Shown: piece by piece, positions 18,562-27,732 of the stretch
Numbering within the stretch: position 1 is the first letter of the stretch
Layout of the letters: each line of letters starts with the position of its first letter
Assembly: GCF_002860285.1 (NCBI RefSeq)
Contig: NZ_PGVF01000006.1
Coordinates: 1-64,000, forward strand
Length of the DNA: 64,000 bases
Direction of reading: 5' to 3'
Origin: Bacillus sp. M6-12
GTDB taxonomy: Bacteria > Bacillota > Bacilli > Bacillales > DSM-1321
Notes under the pieces: generated by a model
The model's input: only the letters and a program-made list of their open reading frames with translations
What the model was told of the DNA's origin: nothing
Database searches by the model: none
Program-made: the position numbers and the translations under genes

Positions 18562-18834
18562 GTGCACGATTACATCAAAGAAAGAACTATCAAGATAGGA
18601 AAGTATATCGTGGAAACAAAGAAAACGGTTCGCGTAATTGCGAAGGAGTTTGGTGTCTCCAAAAGTACTGTCCATAAGGATTTGACTGAAAGACTTCCGG
18701 AAATTAATCCAGACCTGGCAAATGAAGTGAAGGATATCCTTGATTACCATAAATCTATTCGTCACTTGCGCGGTGGAGAAGCAACGAAAATGAAATATAA
18801 ACGTACAGAGAGAGAGGAGGAAACAGTTAAATAG
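18562..18834 (+). CDS. spoIIID: Sporulation transcriptional regulator SpoIIID
   Basis: DNA-binding regulator of mother-cell gene expression, acting with sigma-E and before sigma-K. It has 90 residues from a GTG start (18562) placed by GGGGAGGG at 18546-18553; the ATG-like upstream frame lacks a site. The N-terminus MHDYIKERTIKIGKYIVETK and the helix-turn-helix RVIAKEFGVSKSTVHKDLTE are close to B. subtilis SpoIIID as I remember it. Only the charged C-terminal tail differs. Confidence 0.97.
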   Translation: MHDYIKERTIKIGKYIVETKKTVRVIAKEFGVSKSTVHKDLTERLPEINPDLANEVKDILDYHKSIRHLRGGEATKMKYKRTEREEETVK

Positions 18835-18897
18835 GGAAATATTCACAATGAAAACTTCAGGAGAAAATTATTTGCTGCATATGCAGTTAAACGACTA

Positions 18898-18932
18898 AAC
18901 CTTGTCAGAGAAGTAATAATGACAGGGTTTTT
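18898..18932 (+). terminator. Intrinsic terminator of spoIIID
   Basis: AACCTTGTCA pairs with TGACAGGGTT (one G-T pair), followed by TTTTT. Confidence 0.85.
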
Positions 18933-19270
18933 GCATTATAATAATTTAATTTGTATATACCGTGAAAAATAAAAACAAGATTTTACAAATTTCTCCTTAA
19001 TTTTCAAATCTTCTTACGTAAGTCCATTGGATTATGGTAAAATAAACAATTAGGACAGAAGTTCGTTTCTAATTATTGTCAAGCGCATTGCAGCCGGATC
19101 TGCTTACAGGATGAGGCCGTTTGAATAGAGTCTCTATGTCAGAGTGCTTGCGCTTTTCTCAAATAAGAAAGTATAACTTCTTCAACATATATAGATATCT
19201 AGCTCAGCGGCCAGAAAGCTTTTATCTGCAGGAACTCCAAGGGTAATAAGACCTGGACAGTAACAGTACA

Positions 19271-19297
19271 TAAGCTTTTTGTATCATCAAAAGCTTA
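19271..19297 (+). promoter_or_regulatory. Hairpin in the long mbl 5' leader
   Basis: TAAGCTTTT and AAAAGCTTA form a perfect 9-bp stem about 75 nt before the mbl start. A second small hairpin, GCTCT-ATG-AGAGC, follows near 19311-19323. The whole 18933-19371 interval lacks a credible ORF and must hold the mbl promoter. No known riboswitch motif was recognised. Confidence 0.45.
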
Positions 19298-19371
19298 TAG
19301 AACCCTGGCAGCTCTATGAGAGCGATCGGGTCAGCTTGAGCTTCTCTAATTGCAAGGAGGATAATGGGAAA

Positions 19372-20373
19372 ATGTTAGCAAGAGACATTGGGATTGATCT
19401 CGGAACAGCGAATGTTCTGATTCATGTCAAAGGAAAAGGAATAGTGTTAAACGAGCCATCAGTTGTTGCAATTGATAAGAATACAAACCGTGTATTGGCT
19501 GTTGGTGAGGAAGCAAGAAGGATGGTTGGCCGTACACCTGGAAACATAGTGGCAATCAGGCCTTTAAAGGATGGCGTTATCGCAGATTTTGATATTACAG
19601 AGGCCATGCTTAAACACTTCATTAACAAGCTGAATGTTAAAGGCTTTCTTTCAAAGCCGCGCATTTTAATCTGCTGCCCAACAAATATTACGAGTGTTGA
19701 GCAAAAGGCAATTAAGGAGGCAGCGGAAAAAAGCGGAGGCAAAAAAGTATATCTTGAAGAAGAGCCAAAGGTAGCGGCAATTGGTGCAGGGATGGATATC
19801 TTCCAGCCAAGCGGAAACATGGTTGTCGACATTGGAGGAGGTACGACCGATGTGGCTGTGCTTTCAATGGGTGATATCGTTACCTCATCATCTATCAAGA
19901 TGGCGGGCGATAAGTTTGATGCTGAAATCCTGAATTATATTAAGCGCAAATACAAGCTTTTAATTGGTGAACGTACTTCCGAAGATATTAAAATTAAGGT
20001 TGCAACTGTTTTCCCTGGCTCCCGGGACGAGGAAATTGAAATTCGCGGCCGCGATATGGTGTCAGGTTTGCCGAGAACGATTACTGTTAGATCTGAAGAA
20101 ATCGGTGATGCGCTTAAGGAATCTGTCGCTGTTATCGTTCAGGCGGCTAAGAGCGTACTTGAACGCACACCGCCAGAGCTGTCTGCTGATATTATTGACC
20201 GCGGTGTCATTTTGACAGGCGGCGGCGCGCTTCTTCACGGAATGGATATGCTGCTGGCAGAGGAACTAAAGGTCCCTGTATTGGTAGCGGAAAATCCAAT
20301 GGACTGTGTGGCCATTGGGACAGGCATTATGCTTGATAATATGGACAAACTGCCAAGACGTAAATTCAGCTAA
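19372..20373 (+). CDS. mbl: MreB-like actin homologue Mbl
   Basis: Cytoskeletal actin-like ATPase that organises lateral cell-wall synthesis in rods. The frame opens further upstream, but the ATG at 19372 follows AAGGAGG (19354-19360) and gives 333 residues, the length of B. subtilis Mbl. It has the N-terminal phosphate loop DIGIDLGTANVLIHVKGKG, the second phosphate motif VVDIGGGTTDVAVLSMG and the adenosine motif TGGGALLHGMD. The position after spoIIID identifies Mbl rather than MreB or MreBH. Confidence 0.96.
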   Translation: MLARDIGIDLGTANVLIHVKGKGIVLNEPSVVAIDKNTNRVLAVGEEARRMVGRTPGNIVAIRPLKDGVIADFDITEAMLKHFINKLNVKGFLSKPRILICCPTNITSVEQKAIKEAAEKSGGKKVYLEEEPKVAAIGAGMDIFQPSGNMVVDIGGGTTDVAVLSMGDIVTSSSIKMAGDKFDAEILNYIKRKYKLLIGERTSEDIKIKVATVFPGSRDEEIEIRGRDMVSGLPRTITVRSEEIGDALKESVAVIVQAAKSVLERTPPELSADIIDRGVILTGGGALLHGMDMLLAEELKVPVLVAENPMDCVAIGTGIMLDNMDKLPRRKFS

Positions 20374-20382
20374 TGAACAAAA

Positions 20383-20441
20383 ACGGGGTCTCGAGTCAAT
20401 GATTATTAGAAGTAATAATTGACTCAAGGCCCCATCTTTTT
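20383..20441 (+). terminator. Intrinsic terminator of mbl
   Basis: Long stem GAGTCAAT-ATTATTA with TAATAATTGACTC, closed by GGGG/CCCC, followed by a T-rich tail. Confidence 0.9.
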
Positions 20442-20528
20442 AGCTTTTGAAGTTCAGTGTCTTACGCTTTTCTATTAACATTGCCCCTTTTCCTTTGAAT
20501 TAATAATGAAAACTATCCCGCAAGTATT

Positions 20529-20555
20529 TAAATCTGCTGCCAATTTCCGATATAA
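20529..20555 (+). promoter_or_regulatory. Candidate sigma-D promoter of flhO-flhP
   Basis: TAAA (20529-20532) and CCGATATAA (20547-20555) are spaced as in flagellar sigma-D promoters (TAAA...GCCGATAT). An overlapping TATAAT could also serve sigma-A. The flhO start is about 70 nt downstream. Confidence 0.6.
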
Positions 20556-20622
20556 TAGGATGACAGTTTGATTGAATAAGATTTGCTATCAATTAGAAAC
20601 ATCTCTATTTTGGGGTGAGAAT

Positions 20623-21462
20623 ATGTTAAGAGGATTTTATACAGCAGCATCGGGTATGCTTTCGCAGCAGCGGCGCACCGAAATGCTTACAAATAATTTG
20701 GCAAACGCCAATACTCCGGGATTTAAGGCTGACCAGTCCAGCATGAGGGCCTTTCCTGAAATGCTGATTCAGCGGATGGGACTGACAGATATTCCGGTGG
20801 AAAATGGGTATAGACTTCCGGTGAATTCGTTAGTAGGCGGTCTTAACACTGGTGTTTATATGCAGGAGGCTATGCCAAAGTTTTTGCAGGGCGATATCCA
20901 GCAGACGGATCGAAATACAGATATTGCCTTACTGAACGGCAATATCCCTGTAAACCCGGAAACCGGTTTGAGCGGAACAGTATTCTTTGCAGTGGCAAAC
21001 GGAAATGGTGAGCCGCGTTATACCAGAAACGGGAACTTTACGCTTGATGGACAAGGGTTTTTGACAACATCAGCGGGTTATTATGTTCTGGACGACCAAA
21101 ATAAGCCGATTCAATTAAACAGCGAAAACTTTACGGTAGGTGAGGACGGGACAATCAGGGAGGACAGCCGGGTTGCTGCCAGACTCGGAATTGGCTACTC
21201 TGAAGATCCGTACCGTCTTATCAAGGAAGGGGACGGTTTGTTCCGCACCGAAAATGGCGCCGAATTGGCGAATGCTTATACGGACGGAAACGTTGGGTTT
21301 GCATTTAAGCAGGGTAATATTGAAGCTTCTAATGTAGATGCCTCCCGGACTATGACTGATATGATGACAGCTTACCGCGCTTTTGAAGCCAATCAAAAGG
21401 TCTTGCAGGCATATGACCGAAGCATGGAAAAAGCAGTGAATGAAATTGGGCGGCTCGGATAA
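20623..21462 (+). CDS. flhO: Flagellar hook-basal body protein FlhO
   Basis: Rod/hook-family protein of the FlgF/FlgG type in the distal flagellar rod, 279 residues. The start at 20623 is set by GGGGTGAG at 20612-20619 and gives the family N-terminus MLRGFYTAASGMLSQQRRTE followed by NNLANANTPGFKAD. The C-terminal helix SMTDMMTAYRAFEANQKVLQ-like segment is typical of flagellar axial proteins. The location after mbl and before flhP matches B. subtilis. Confidence 0.94.
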   Translation: MLRGFYTAASGMLSQQRRTEMLTNNLANANTPGFKADQSSMRAFPEMLIQRMGLTDIPVENGYRLPVNSLVGGLNTGVYMQEAMPKFLQGDIQQTDRNTDIALLNGNIPVNPETGLSGTVFFAVANGNGEPRYTRNGNFTLDGQGFLTTSAGYYVLDDQNKPIQLNSENFTVGEDGTIREDSRVAARLGIGYSEDPYRLIKEGDGLFRTENGAELANAYTDGNVGFAFKQGNIEASNVDASRTMTDMMTAYRAFEANQKVLQAYDRSMEKAVNEIGRLG

Positions 21463-21507
21463 TAAATGGCACAATTAAGCCGATGGGACCTGTAAAGGGG
21501 GAAAACG

Positions 21508-22350
21508 ATGAATAGGACAATGATTATAGCTACGAATACAATGACCCAGCTTCAGTATAAAATGGACATCATTGGCCACAATATCTCAAATGTTCAAACA
21601 AATGGGTTTAAGAGGAAAGAATCCTATTTCAATGATCTGCTTGTTCAGCAGTTTGAAACCCTCGGGCGGGCAGACAAGGAAATCGGGCGTTTAACGCCAA
21701 ATGGAGTCCGGCAGGGAACAGGAGCAAAAATCAGCCAGGCGAAACTCGTGCTGACCCAGGGAAGTGTAAAGACAACAGACAGGGATCTTGATGTAGCACT
21801 GCAAAAGAAAGATCTTTTCTTTAAAGTTCAGGGTGAAAATGAACAATCGGTGAATTTTACCAGAGATGGAGCTTTTTATTTGAGCCCAGATCCGCAAAAT
21901 CCTGATAGAATGATGATAGTGACAGGGAATGGGCACCCGCTTCTTGATGAATATGATAATCCGATCTCTGTTAATGGAGATATTAAAGAAATTACATTTT
22001 CGGAGAATGGTGAACTACGCGTAACAAGCCATAATGGTGGCGCAGAAACCTTCGGATTAGGGATTGTTTCAGTGAAAAATCCTCAATTTCTTGAGCAGGT
22101 CGGCGGAAATCTTTTAGGACTGCCGGCAAATCTTGATGAACTTAATGTCACGGAGGAAGATGTACTAACTTCTTTAACCGGCGGGGGAAGGGACGAAATC
22201 TCCCTTCAGCAGCGGGCACTTGAAACGTCAAACGTTGACTTATCTAAAGAAATGACAGACCTGATGAGTATGCAGCGACATTACCAATTCCAGGCAAGAT
22301 CTATCACGCTGGCAGATCAAATGCTAAGCTTAGTAAATGGAATTCGATGA
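21508..22350 (+). CDS. flhP: Flagellar hook-basal body protein FlhP
   Basis: Flagellar axial protein paralogous to FlhO, 280 residues. It has the N-terminal rod signature IIGHNISNVQTNGFKRKES and the C-terminal DLSKEMTDLMSMQRHYQFQA helix. AAAGGGGG precedes the ATG, and the gap to flhO is 45 nt, consistent with one flagellar transcription unit. Confidence 0.93.
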   Translation: MNRTMIIATNTMTQLQYKMDIIGHNISNVQTNGFKRKESYFNDLLVQQFETLGRADKEIGRLTPNGVRQGTGAKISQAKLVLTQGSVKTTDRDLDVALQKKDLFFKVQGENEQSVNFTRDGAFYLSPDPQNPDRMMIVTGNGHPLLDEYDNPISVNGDIKEITFSENGELRVTSHNGGAETFGLGIVSVKNPQFLEQVGGNLLGLPANLDELNVTEEDVLTSLTGGGRDEISLQQRALETSNVDLSKEMTDLMSMQRHYQFQARSITLADQMLSLVNGIR

Positions 22351-22370
22351 AGGAGCTATAGCAGATAAGC

Positions 22371-22646
22371 ATGGTTGAAAAGAAATTGACAAGAAATGAA
22401 TATAAGATAATAGCTAAACAAAGTGAGGAAGACAGGCCAGCGGAAAAGCCGGCAGAAAAACGATGGATTAGAGTCCGGCTGATTCCGATATGGCTTCGTC
22501 TGATTATTGTGGTGTTCCTAATCGCTATTTCGCTTGCCGCAGGTGCAGTAGTCGGCTATAGCGTATTTGGCGATGGAAAGCCAGCTGATGTATTTAAGAA
22601 GAGTACGTGGGAGCATATTGTTGAACTCGTTAATAAAGAAACATAA
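22371..22646 (+). CDS. EpuA-family small membrane protein (often mislabelled RNA polymerase subunit beta)
   Basis: A protein of 91 residues: a charged N-terminus, one membrane helix (about residues 43-66) preceded by RVRLIPIWLRL, and the ending GYSVFGDG...STWEHIVELV. This matches the EpuA family (PF11772), often misnamed DNA-directed RNA polymerase subunit beta in databases. Nothing in it resembles RNA polymerase. AAGGAG lies 15 nt before the ATG, longer than usual. It is probably the last gene of the flhO-flhP unit. Confidence 0.8.
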   Translation: MVEKKLTRNEYKIIAKQSEEDRPAEKPAEKRWIRVRLIPIWLRLIIVVFLIAISLAAGAVVGYSVFGDGKPADVFKKSTWEHIVELVNKET

Positions 22647-22657
22647 AGAATAAGAAT

Positions 22658-22688
22658 AACCCCTGCCACTTATCTGGCAGGGGTTTAT
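22658..22688 (+). terminator. Intrinsic terminator after the EpuA-like gene
   Basis: Perfect AACCCCTGCCA/TGGCAGGGGTT stem with a short loop, ending the flhO-flhP unit. Confidence 0.9.
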
Positions 22689-22871
22689 TCGGTTTGTTGC
22701 AGGTTTGACTGCTCCGTATCATGTCCGATCATAGGAGGATCTTTTCGTTTGCAATGGAAAAGCACAGACTGACCATGATATGATGGGAAAAAAAGTGCCC
22801 GGTTATTGACTGCATAACAGGATAAATCAGATACAGTACTTCTTCCAACGGCACGTAAAGGAGATTATTAT

Positions 22872-23309
22872 ATGGAACTCAATATTACACAAATTAAAGA
22901 AATTATCCCGCACCGTTACCCCTTTTTACTTGTGGATAAAATTATTGAAATTGAAGAGGGAGTAAGGGCGGTTGGCATAAAAAACGTGACAGCCAATGAA
23001 GAGTTTTTCAATGGACATTTTCCAGACTTCCCAGTTATGCCTGGGGTATTAATTCTTGAGGCGCTTGCACAGGTTGGGGCAACAGCGGTATTGATTAAAG
23101 AAGAAAACCGCGGAAAGATCGGATTGTTTGCCGGAGTGGATAAATGCCGATGGAAAAAGCAGGTTTTCCCTGGGGATCAGCTGCGCCTGGAGGTAGAATT
23201 GGTTCGTTTTAAAGGACAAATCGGCAAAGGAAAAGCGGTGGCTACAGTCGATGGAGAGGTCGCCTGTGAAGCCGAGGTCATGTTTGCTTTGATGGATAAG
23301 GCCCAATAA
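22872..23309 (+). CDS. fabZ: (3R)-hydroxyacyl-ACP dehydratase FabZ
   Basis: Hotdog-fold dehydratase of type II fatty-acid synthesis that removes water from 3-hydroxyacyl-ACP. It has 145 residues. Catalytic His49 lies in [14 protein letters not shown] and Glu63 in [11 protein letters not shown]; the N-terminal [12 protein letters not shown] is diagnostic. AAAGGAG precedes the ATG. A TTGACT at about 22807 is a possible -35 element. Its position after the flagellar pair is the B. subtilis order (ywpB/fabZ). Confidence 0.96.
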   Translation: MELNITQIKEIIPHRYPFLLVDKIIEIEEGVRAVGIKNVTANEEFFNGHFPDFPVMPGVLILEALAQVGATAVLIKEENRGKIGLFAGVDKCRWKKQVFPGDQLRLEVELVRFKGQIGKGKAVATVDGEVACEAEVMFALMDKAQ

Positions 23310-23493
23310 GTTTTCGTTTGCAGGACTTAACTAATGGATATAGTTCCAATTAAAGGTGTGTCATATGACCAATTATTTCCATTCCGTTTATTAATCTTAT
23401 AACCAGGGTAAAACCTATTCATAAGCAGCGATTTTTAGATAAATCCTGGGATTAAATGGTTTGGTAAGCCATCAACGGGTATTTCCCCCTATT

Positions 23494-23525
23494 AAAGATC
23501 AGGCTGAGTATGCCTGGTCTTTTTG
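23494..23525 (+). terminator. Intrinsic terminator of fabZ
   Basis: AAAGATCAGGC pairs with GCCTGGTCTTT, followed by TT. The rest of 23310-23631 shows nothing else clear. Confidence 0.85.
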
Positions 23526-23631
23526 CATGGCAGAAATTATTCAATAGAACTGCAAAGATCTCATTCACTTGGGCACAATACAAGTGACCATTAATAAGGT
23601 CTAATTACATAAAGAAGGGAGGTTAACCGCG

Positions 23632-23988
23632 ATGAAGAAAAAACTTCTTGCCTTAATCGGAGGTTCTTTTCTGTCAGCAATGCTTTTGGCAGGCTGTGGC
23701 ACAGACAATAACCCGCCTCCTGATGACAATAACAATATTGAAAACAACGAGATTGAAGATAATAACGACCAGGACAATGGTGTGCTGGATGATAACAACG
23801 GCAATGAAAACAACAATAACAACGACGATGGCATGCTTGACGATAATAATGGAAACAACCGCAATGACAATAATGGACTAGATACGGATAATCAGGGTGA
23901 AAAGGATCCTTTAGATCCAACAGGTGGCGATGAAGTACCAGGAGAAGGTATTCTAGAGGATGCCGATGATAAAGACAATGGTAAGTAA
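23632..23988 (+). CDS. Asn/Asp-rich lipoprotein of unknown function
   Basis: Lipoprotein of 118 residues. The signal peptide ends in the lipobox LLAGC with Cys22 as the lipidated residue. The remainder is a disordered, highly acidic tract dominated by Asn, Asp and Gly (runs such as NNNNNDD and DDNNGN). No enzymatic motif is visible. The RBS GGGAGG precedes the ATG and a strong terminator follows, so it is a single-gene unit. Confidence 0.75.
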   Translation: MKKKLLALIGGSFLSAMLLAGCGTDNNPPPDDNNNIENNEIEDNNDQDNGVLDDNNGNENNNNNDDGMLDDNNGNNRNDNNGLDTDNQGEKDPLDPTGGDEVPGEGILEDADDKDNGK

Positions 23989-24009
23989 GAATTTTCTTTC
24001 TTTAAATGG

Positions 24010-24042
24010 AAAAAGGGGCTGTGAGCTGATCAGCCCCTTTTT
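24010..24042 (+). terminator. Intrinsic terminator of the lipoprotein gene
   Basis: Perfect AAAAAGGGGCTG/CAGCCCCTTTTT stem. Confidence 0.95.
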
Positions 24043-24221
24043 AAATCTAACTAAACATCTATATTTCGATATTATTCTATAAATTTTTATAATGCGTTAA
24101 AGCCTTGTATACCTATGTTGCTTATGCGTCCTAGTTATTATTATTCTATTTTTACATATCGTTTTATGTTACTATTTTATAAGGAGCAAAGACCTATTTA
24201 CTCAGGAGGTACAATTGAAAC

Positions 24222-24599
24222 ATGTTTAAAGATCTTTCATCAGGAGTTAAAATAAGTATCACTCGTTCGATTTCTACAGTTTTTGAGCAATATATGGTTG
24301 GAATAAATTGGGAAGAAAGCCGGTTTAGTTTGGAAGCTTTTGTTGCGGAATGGCAGGAATATATTACGAACCATGCGTCTTGGTATAATAAAGTAGATAC
24401 TGAAATCAAGGGGAATCCTTTATTTCATGAAGAATTGGCTTCGAAGATAAATGAAACAATCAATAAAATTTTAAGTGAAAAACCAACACAAGAACAAATT
24501 AATGAAATTGAAGCAATCGAAGTGAAGCTAGGTAAGGACATTCCTTATTCATGCAGGGCAGAAGCCCGGTATGTTATTGATAAAGCGAACCGATTATAA
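24222..24599 (+). CDS. Hypothetical protein, 125 aa
   Basis: I do not recognise this protein. It is predicted to be soluble and helical, without signal peptide or membrane segment, and mildly acidic; the only Cys is near the C-terminus (YSCRAEARYVIDKA). AGGAGGT lies 11 nt before the ATG. It is convergent with the ywpF-like gene and shares the bidirectional terminator at 24726. There are no frame problems, so it is probably a real lineage-specific gene. Confidence 0.6.
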   Translation: MFKDLSSGVKISITRSISTVFEQYMVGINWEESRFSLEAFVAEWQEYITNHASWYNKVDTEIKGNPLFHEELASKINETINKILSEKPTQEQINEIEAIEVKLGKDIPYSCRAEARYVIDKANRL

Positions 24600-24725
24600 T
24601 TCTTATCAATTACGATAAAAATATTTCCCATTAATAGCAATGACGCCTTATGCAGGCAATATGCTCAGATCTTTCAACAAATTAATATAGATGCTTGATA
24701 TTTGGATAAAAATATTTCATATAAA

Positions 24726-24753
24726 AAAACCTTGTCAAGAATGACAAGGTTTT
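24726..24753. terminator. Bidirectional terminator between convergent genes
   Basis: Perfect 12-bp stem AAAACCTTGTCA/TGACAAGGTTTT with an AGAA loop. T runs on both strands allow it to serve both the unknown gene at 24222 and ywpF. Confidence 0.92.
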
Positions 24754-24772
24754 CGCTTATATTCAAAGTGTT

Positions 24773-25213
24773 TTATTTCTTTACTTTATCCCCGGAAAGC
24801 TTCGGTCGAGAGCGTATTTTTTCTTTAAACTCCGTGACTAAATCTTTGCCGCTCATTCCATTATGTACAAGGTCCTGAAGCAGCAGTTCGGCATAATCCC
24901 GCTTCGTTCGTTTAAGATGTCCCTCAAAAAGGACGCTATAGAGATCCTCTACGTTTTTTACGGAATGAAGAATAGTCTGGAAGGCGGCCGGATCGTTTTC
25001 TTTTTTCGTAATAACAACTCGAAGTTCTACATTTTGTTTATCTGAGACTGTATTTTCAATAACCTTGTATTCCTTTTCCTGCAAAAGGGCCTCAATCAGC
25101 CAGGTGTTGTCATCATCTTCTTTATTTATAATTAATCCGTCGGTTAATTCCACATCCACTATTTCCTGCTTGTCGTTAAACAGCTGCAGTGAAACAAGTT
25201 TAAAAGTTTTCAC
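24773..25213 (-). CDS. ywpF: YwpF-like protein
   Basis: Protein of 146 residues. The frame extends to an ATG at 25255, but the reverse strand has GGAGGGATTTG just before a GTG at 25213. That start gives MKTFKLVSLQLF, the usual N-terminus of the YwpF family (PF14183). No function is known. It lies close to ssbB, as in B. subtilis (ywpF near ywpH/ssbB), but on the opposite strand to ssbB. Confidence 0.78.
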   Translation of the reverse strand: MKTFKLVSLQLFNDKQEIVDVELTDGLIINKEDDDNTWLIEALLQEKEYKVIENTVSDKQNVELRVVITKKENDPAAFQTILHSVKNVEDLYSVLFEGHLKRTKRDYAELLLQDLVHNGMSGKDLVTEFKEKIRSRPKLSGDKVKK

Positions 25214-25547
25214 CAAATCCCTCCATTCCATCTTATTCCGAAAAACCTTAGCCAATTTCCCGCTTTTCCGATCTTAGCCATTCTTTCCTGCCATTATAAC
25301 ATACATGTTTTTCCTGCCAAAAATTTATGTTTCTGAATAGTTAAATTGTCGAAAAAAATCTGTTAATTTTTTTAAATGTATACAAAACTTTGTTATTAAA
25401 CTTCCCCAAAGTCGAAACTTGAAGTTTAGGTGCACTAAACGTCATATTTAGACCTTTTTCTGCTTCCCAAAACATCATTTTAGCGATTTTACTTACCGGC
25501 AGCCTAATAGGTATGATGATAACAAGTTATCGAAAGGAGATGAAAAC

Positions 25548-25898
25548 TTGATAAATCAAGTTACATTAGTAGGCCGTCTGACGAAAGATCCCGAAATTCG
25601 CTATACTCCGGAGGGGAAAGCAGTATCAAACGTTACTCTCGCAGTAAATCGCAATTTCCGGAATGCAGGAGGAGAATTCGAAGCGGATTTTGTTCAATGC
25701 ACTCTCTGGAAAAAAACAGCCGAAAATACGACGCAGTATTGTCAAAAAGGGTCGATTGTAGGCATAACAGGCCGAATCAAGACAAGGAATTATGAAAACC
25801 AGGAGGGGAAAAAAGTATATGTTACTGAAGTGGTGGCGGAAAGTGTCCGTTTTCTAGACAGCAAGCACAAGGAACGAAGCACTGCGATCGAAGTGTAA
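25548..25898 (+). CDS. ssbB: Single-stranded DNA-binding protein SsbB type
   Basis: OB-fold single-strand DNA-binding protein of 116 residues with a TTG start after GAAAGGAGA. MINQVTLVGRLTKDPEIRYT and DFVQCTLWKKTAENT are typical. It lacks the acidic DDDIPF tail of SsbA, which marks the short, competence-associated SsbB/YwpH form. ComK-type boxes upstream are not clear. A small gene follows in the same unit. Confidence 0.9.
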   Translation: MINQVTLVGRLTKDPEIRYTPEGKAVSNVTLAVNRNFRNAGGEFEADFVQCTLWKKTAENTTQYCQKGSIVGITGRIKTRNYENQEGKKVYVTEVVAESVRFLDSKHKERSTAIEV

Positions 25899-25913
25899 GA
25901 ACGAGGTGAGAGG

Positions 25914-26258
25914 ATGGCAGAAAATAGACAAGAACAATCTTGCAAATGTAGTTGCTCCTGTAAAAGGCAGGTTCAGATGGAGTCAGGCAGGCAAACTGAT
26001 TTTACTAGAATCGAACTGATAGTCTCGGATATGATCCGTTTTATTGCCAAAGCAAACATTCAATCCGAAAACAGCGAAATTCGCGTATCAGAGTTTGCTT
26101 CTGCTATTTCCAGCCTGGAAATACAGGTACAGGCTCTATATAGAAAGCACCAAGCCCTCGACCAATACACCAGATCCTTGCCTATCAAACCTGCACGCCC
26201 ACTTCCAAGGAAACAATTTGTTATGAACGGAATTCATAAAAAATCTGTCGAGATTTAA
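25914..26258 (+). CDS. Hypothetical protein with Cys-rich N-terminus, 114 aa
   Basis: I do not recognise this protein. The N-terminus contains CKCSCSCKR, five Cys within about 11 residues if the surrounding bases are included, suggesting metal binding or redox chemistry. The rest is helical and basic at the C-terminus. GAGGTGAGAGG precedes the ATG, and the gene begins 15 nt after ssbB, so it is probably co-transcribed with it. Confidence 0.6.
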   Translation: MAENRQEQSCKCSCSCKRQVQMESGRQTDFTRIELIVSDMIRFIAKANIQSENSEIRVSEFASAISSLEIQVQALYRKHQALDQYTRSLPIKPARPLPRKQFVMNGIHKKSVEI

Positions 26259-26473
26259 TCCGTAAAAATGATTTAAGCAGAAATAAAAATCTATTGCACT
26301 ATAGCATGTTAAACAGGAAAATCTTTTTTTGCTCATTTACTTGGTTAGTAAAGAAGAGTGAATGACGAAAACGGAATTTTCGAATCCTTAATCCAATAGA
26401 CCCCCGCAATACCCGAAACCTCTGTTTATTCTCCTAGACAAAAAAGGTGTACCCTCTAACTCCCTCATTTTTT

Positions 26474-26498
26474 GGCTGCTGTTAAAGCAGCTTTTTTT
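26474..26498 (+). terminator. Intrinsic terminator downstream of ssbB unit
   Basis: GCTGCT/AGCAGC stem followed by seven T. The surrounding 26259-26727 interval is AT-rich, holds no credible ORF, and contains the promoter of the transporter operon. Confidence 0.75.
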
Positions 26499-26727
26499 AT
26501 TTTTAGGTATTTTTATCTATCATATTTCTTGCTCTCAAAACCATAGAACTATTTCAGTCTTTTATTTTACCCACTTAAATATCCAGTTTTTTCTTTAATC
26601 CATTAACGCTTTAACTATGTAAATATAATAAATTATTTAAAAATTTTACGAATTTAGTATTGTAAAATTATTGCGCAAATGTGATAATTCAATAAAGTTG
26701 TACTAGATGGTGAAAGGGGTGAGGATT

Positions 26728-27732
26728 GTGAGCCATCCAGTCATAGATGTAAAAGGACTGCGAACATCTTTCCTTACAGACGAAGGTGAGATACCGGTTG
26801 TAAATTCAATTGATTTTCATATAAAACCCGGAGAAGTTTTAGGAATTGTAGGTGAATCAGGCTGCGGGAAAAGTGTTACCTCGCTTTCTTTAATGGGCCT
26901 CGTTCCTTCCCCGGCCGGCAAGGTTGAAGGGGAAATTTTATTCAATGGAGATAACCTTGCACGAGCCTCCGAATCAAAGATGAGGAAAATACGCGGCAAT
27001 GAAATCGCGATGATTTTTCAGGAACCGATGACCAGCCTAAATCCCGTTTTTACAATTGGAGAACAGCTGACGGAAGCTTTACGGATACATAGAAACTGGA
27101 ATAAGCGGACTGCACTGTCCAGGGCGATTGAAATGCTCAAGCAGGTAGGACTGGCAAGGGCAGAGGAATTGGTAAAGGAATATCCCCACCAGCTTTCTGG
27201 AGGAATGAGGCAGCGGGTCATGATCGCCATGGCTATGATCTGTGAGCCAAAGCTGTTAATAGCGGATGAACCGACCACGGCGCTTGATGTAACCATTCAG
27301 GCGCAGATATTGGAGCTGATGAAAAAGCTTAATAAGGAAACAGATACTGCCATCATGCTGATTACCCACGATCTTGGAGTGGTCGCGGAAATGTGTCAGC
27401 GGGTTGTTGTTATGTATGCCGGCAAAATTGTAGAGGAAGGCGATGTGCAATCCATTTTCCGGAATCCAAAGCATCCTTACACAGTTGGGTTAATTCAGTC
27501 AGTACCAGATATGAGAGTGAAAAAGGAACGGTTATATTCCATACCGGGCAATGTTCCAAAGCCGGGGACAATTCAGCTTGGGTGCCATTTTGCTCCACGA
27601 TGCTCACATGCAATGGCACGCTGTCTTTCGGAAACTCCTTCTCTCACGCCTTTTGAAAATGGGCAGCAGGTACGCTGTTGGCTGTACGAAGATGTGAAAG
27701 GAGCAGGGGAGAATGACTCAGCCATTAGTTAA
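26728..27732 (+). CDS. Di/oligopeptide ABC transporter ATP-binding protein (DppD/AppD type)
   Basis: First of two ATPases energising a peptide importer, 334 residues. The frame opens at an ATG (26707), but GTG at 26728 is correctly spaced from AAAGGGGTGAGG. Walker A is GESGCGKS, the signature is LSGGMRQRV, Walker B is [12 protein letters not shown] and the switch His follows in ITHD. The C-terminal oligopeptide/dipeptide domain contains the Cys-rich RCSHAMARC segment typical of OppD/DppD. It overlaps the next ATPase gene by 20 nt. Confidence 0.92.
   Translation: MSHPVIDVKGLRTSFLTDEGEIPVVNSIDFHIKPGEVLGIVGESGCGKSVTSLSLMGLVPSPAGKVEGEILFNGDNLARASESKMRKIRGNEIAMIFQEPMTSLNPVFTIGEQLTEALRIHRNWNKRTALSRAIEMLKQVGLARAEELVKEYPHQLSGGMRQRVMIAMAMICEPKLLIADEPTTALDVTIQAQILELMKKLNKETDTAIMLITHDLGVVAEMCQRVVVMYAGKIVEEGDVQSIFRNPKHPYTVGLIQSVPDMRVKKERLYSIPGNVPKPGTIQLGCHFAPRCSHAMARCLSETPSLTPFENGQQVRCWLYEDVKGAGENDSAIS

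Noticed and set aside
22371..22646. DNA-directed RNA polymerase subunit beta
   Set aside because: That database name does not fit a 91-residue single-helix membrane protein; it is called as EpuA-like instead.
25352..25400. ComK boxes upstream of ssbB
   Set aside because: Only degenerate AAAAN5TTAA/TTAT matches are present in very AT-rich sequence.
26638..26660. CodY box upstream of the peptide importer operon
   Set aside because: The best match to AATTTTCWGAAAATT has about five mismatches in AT-rich DNA, which is not enough to call.
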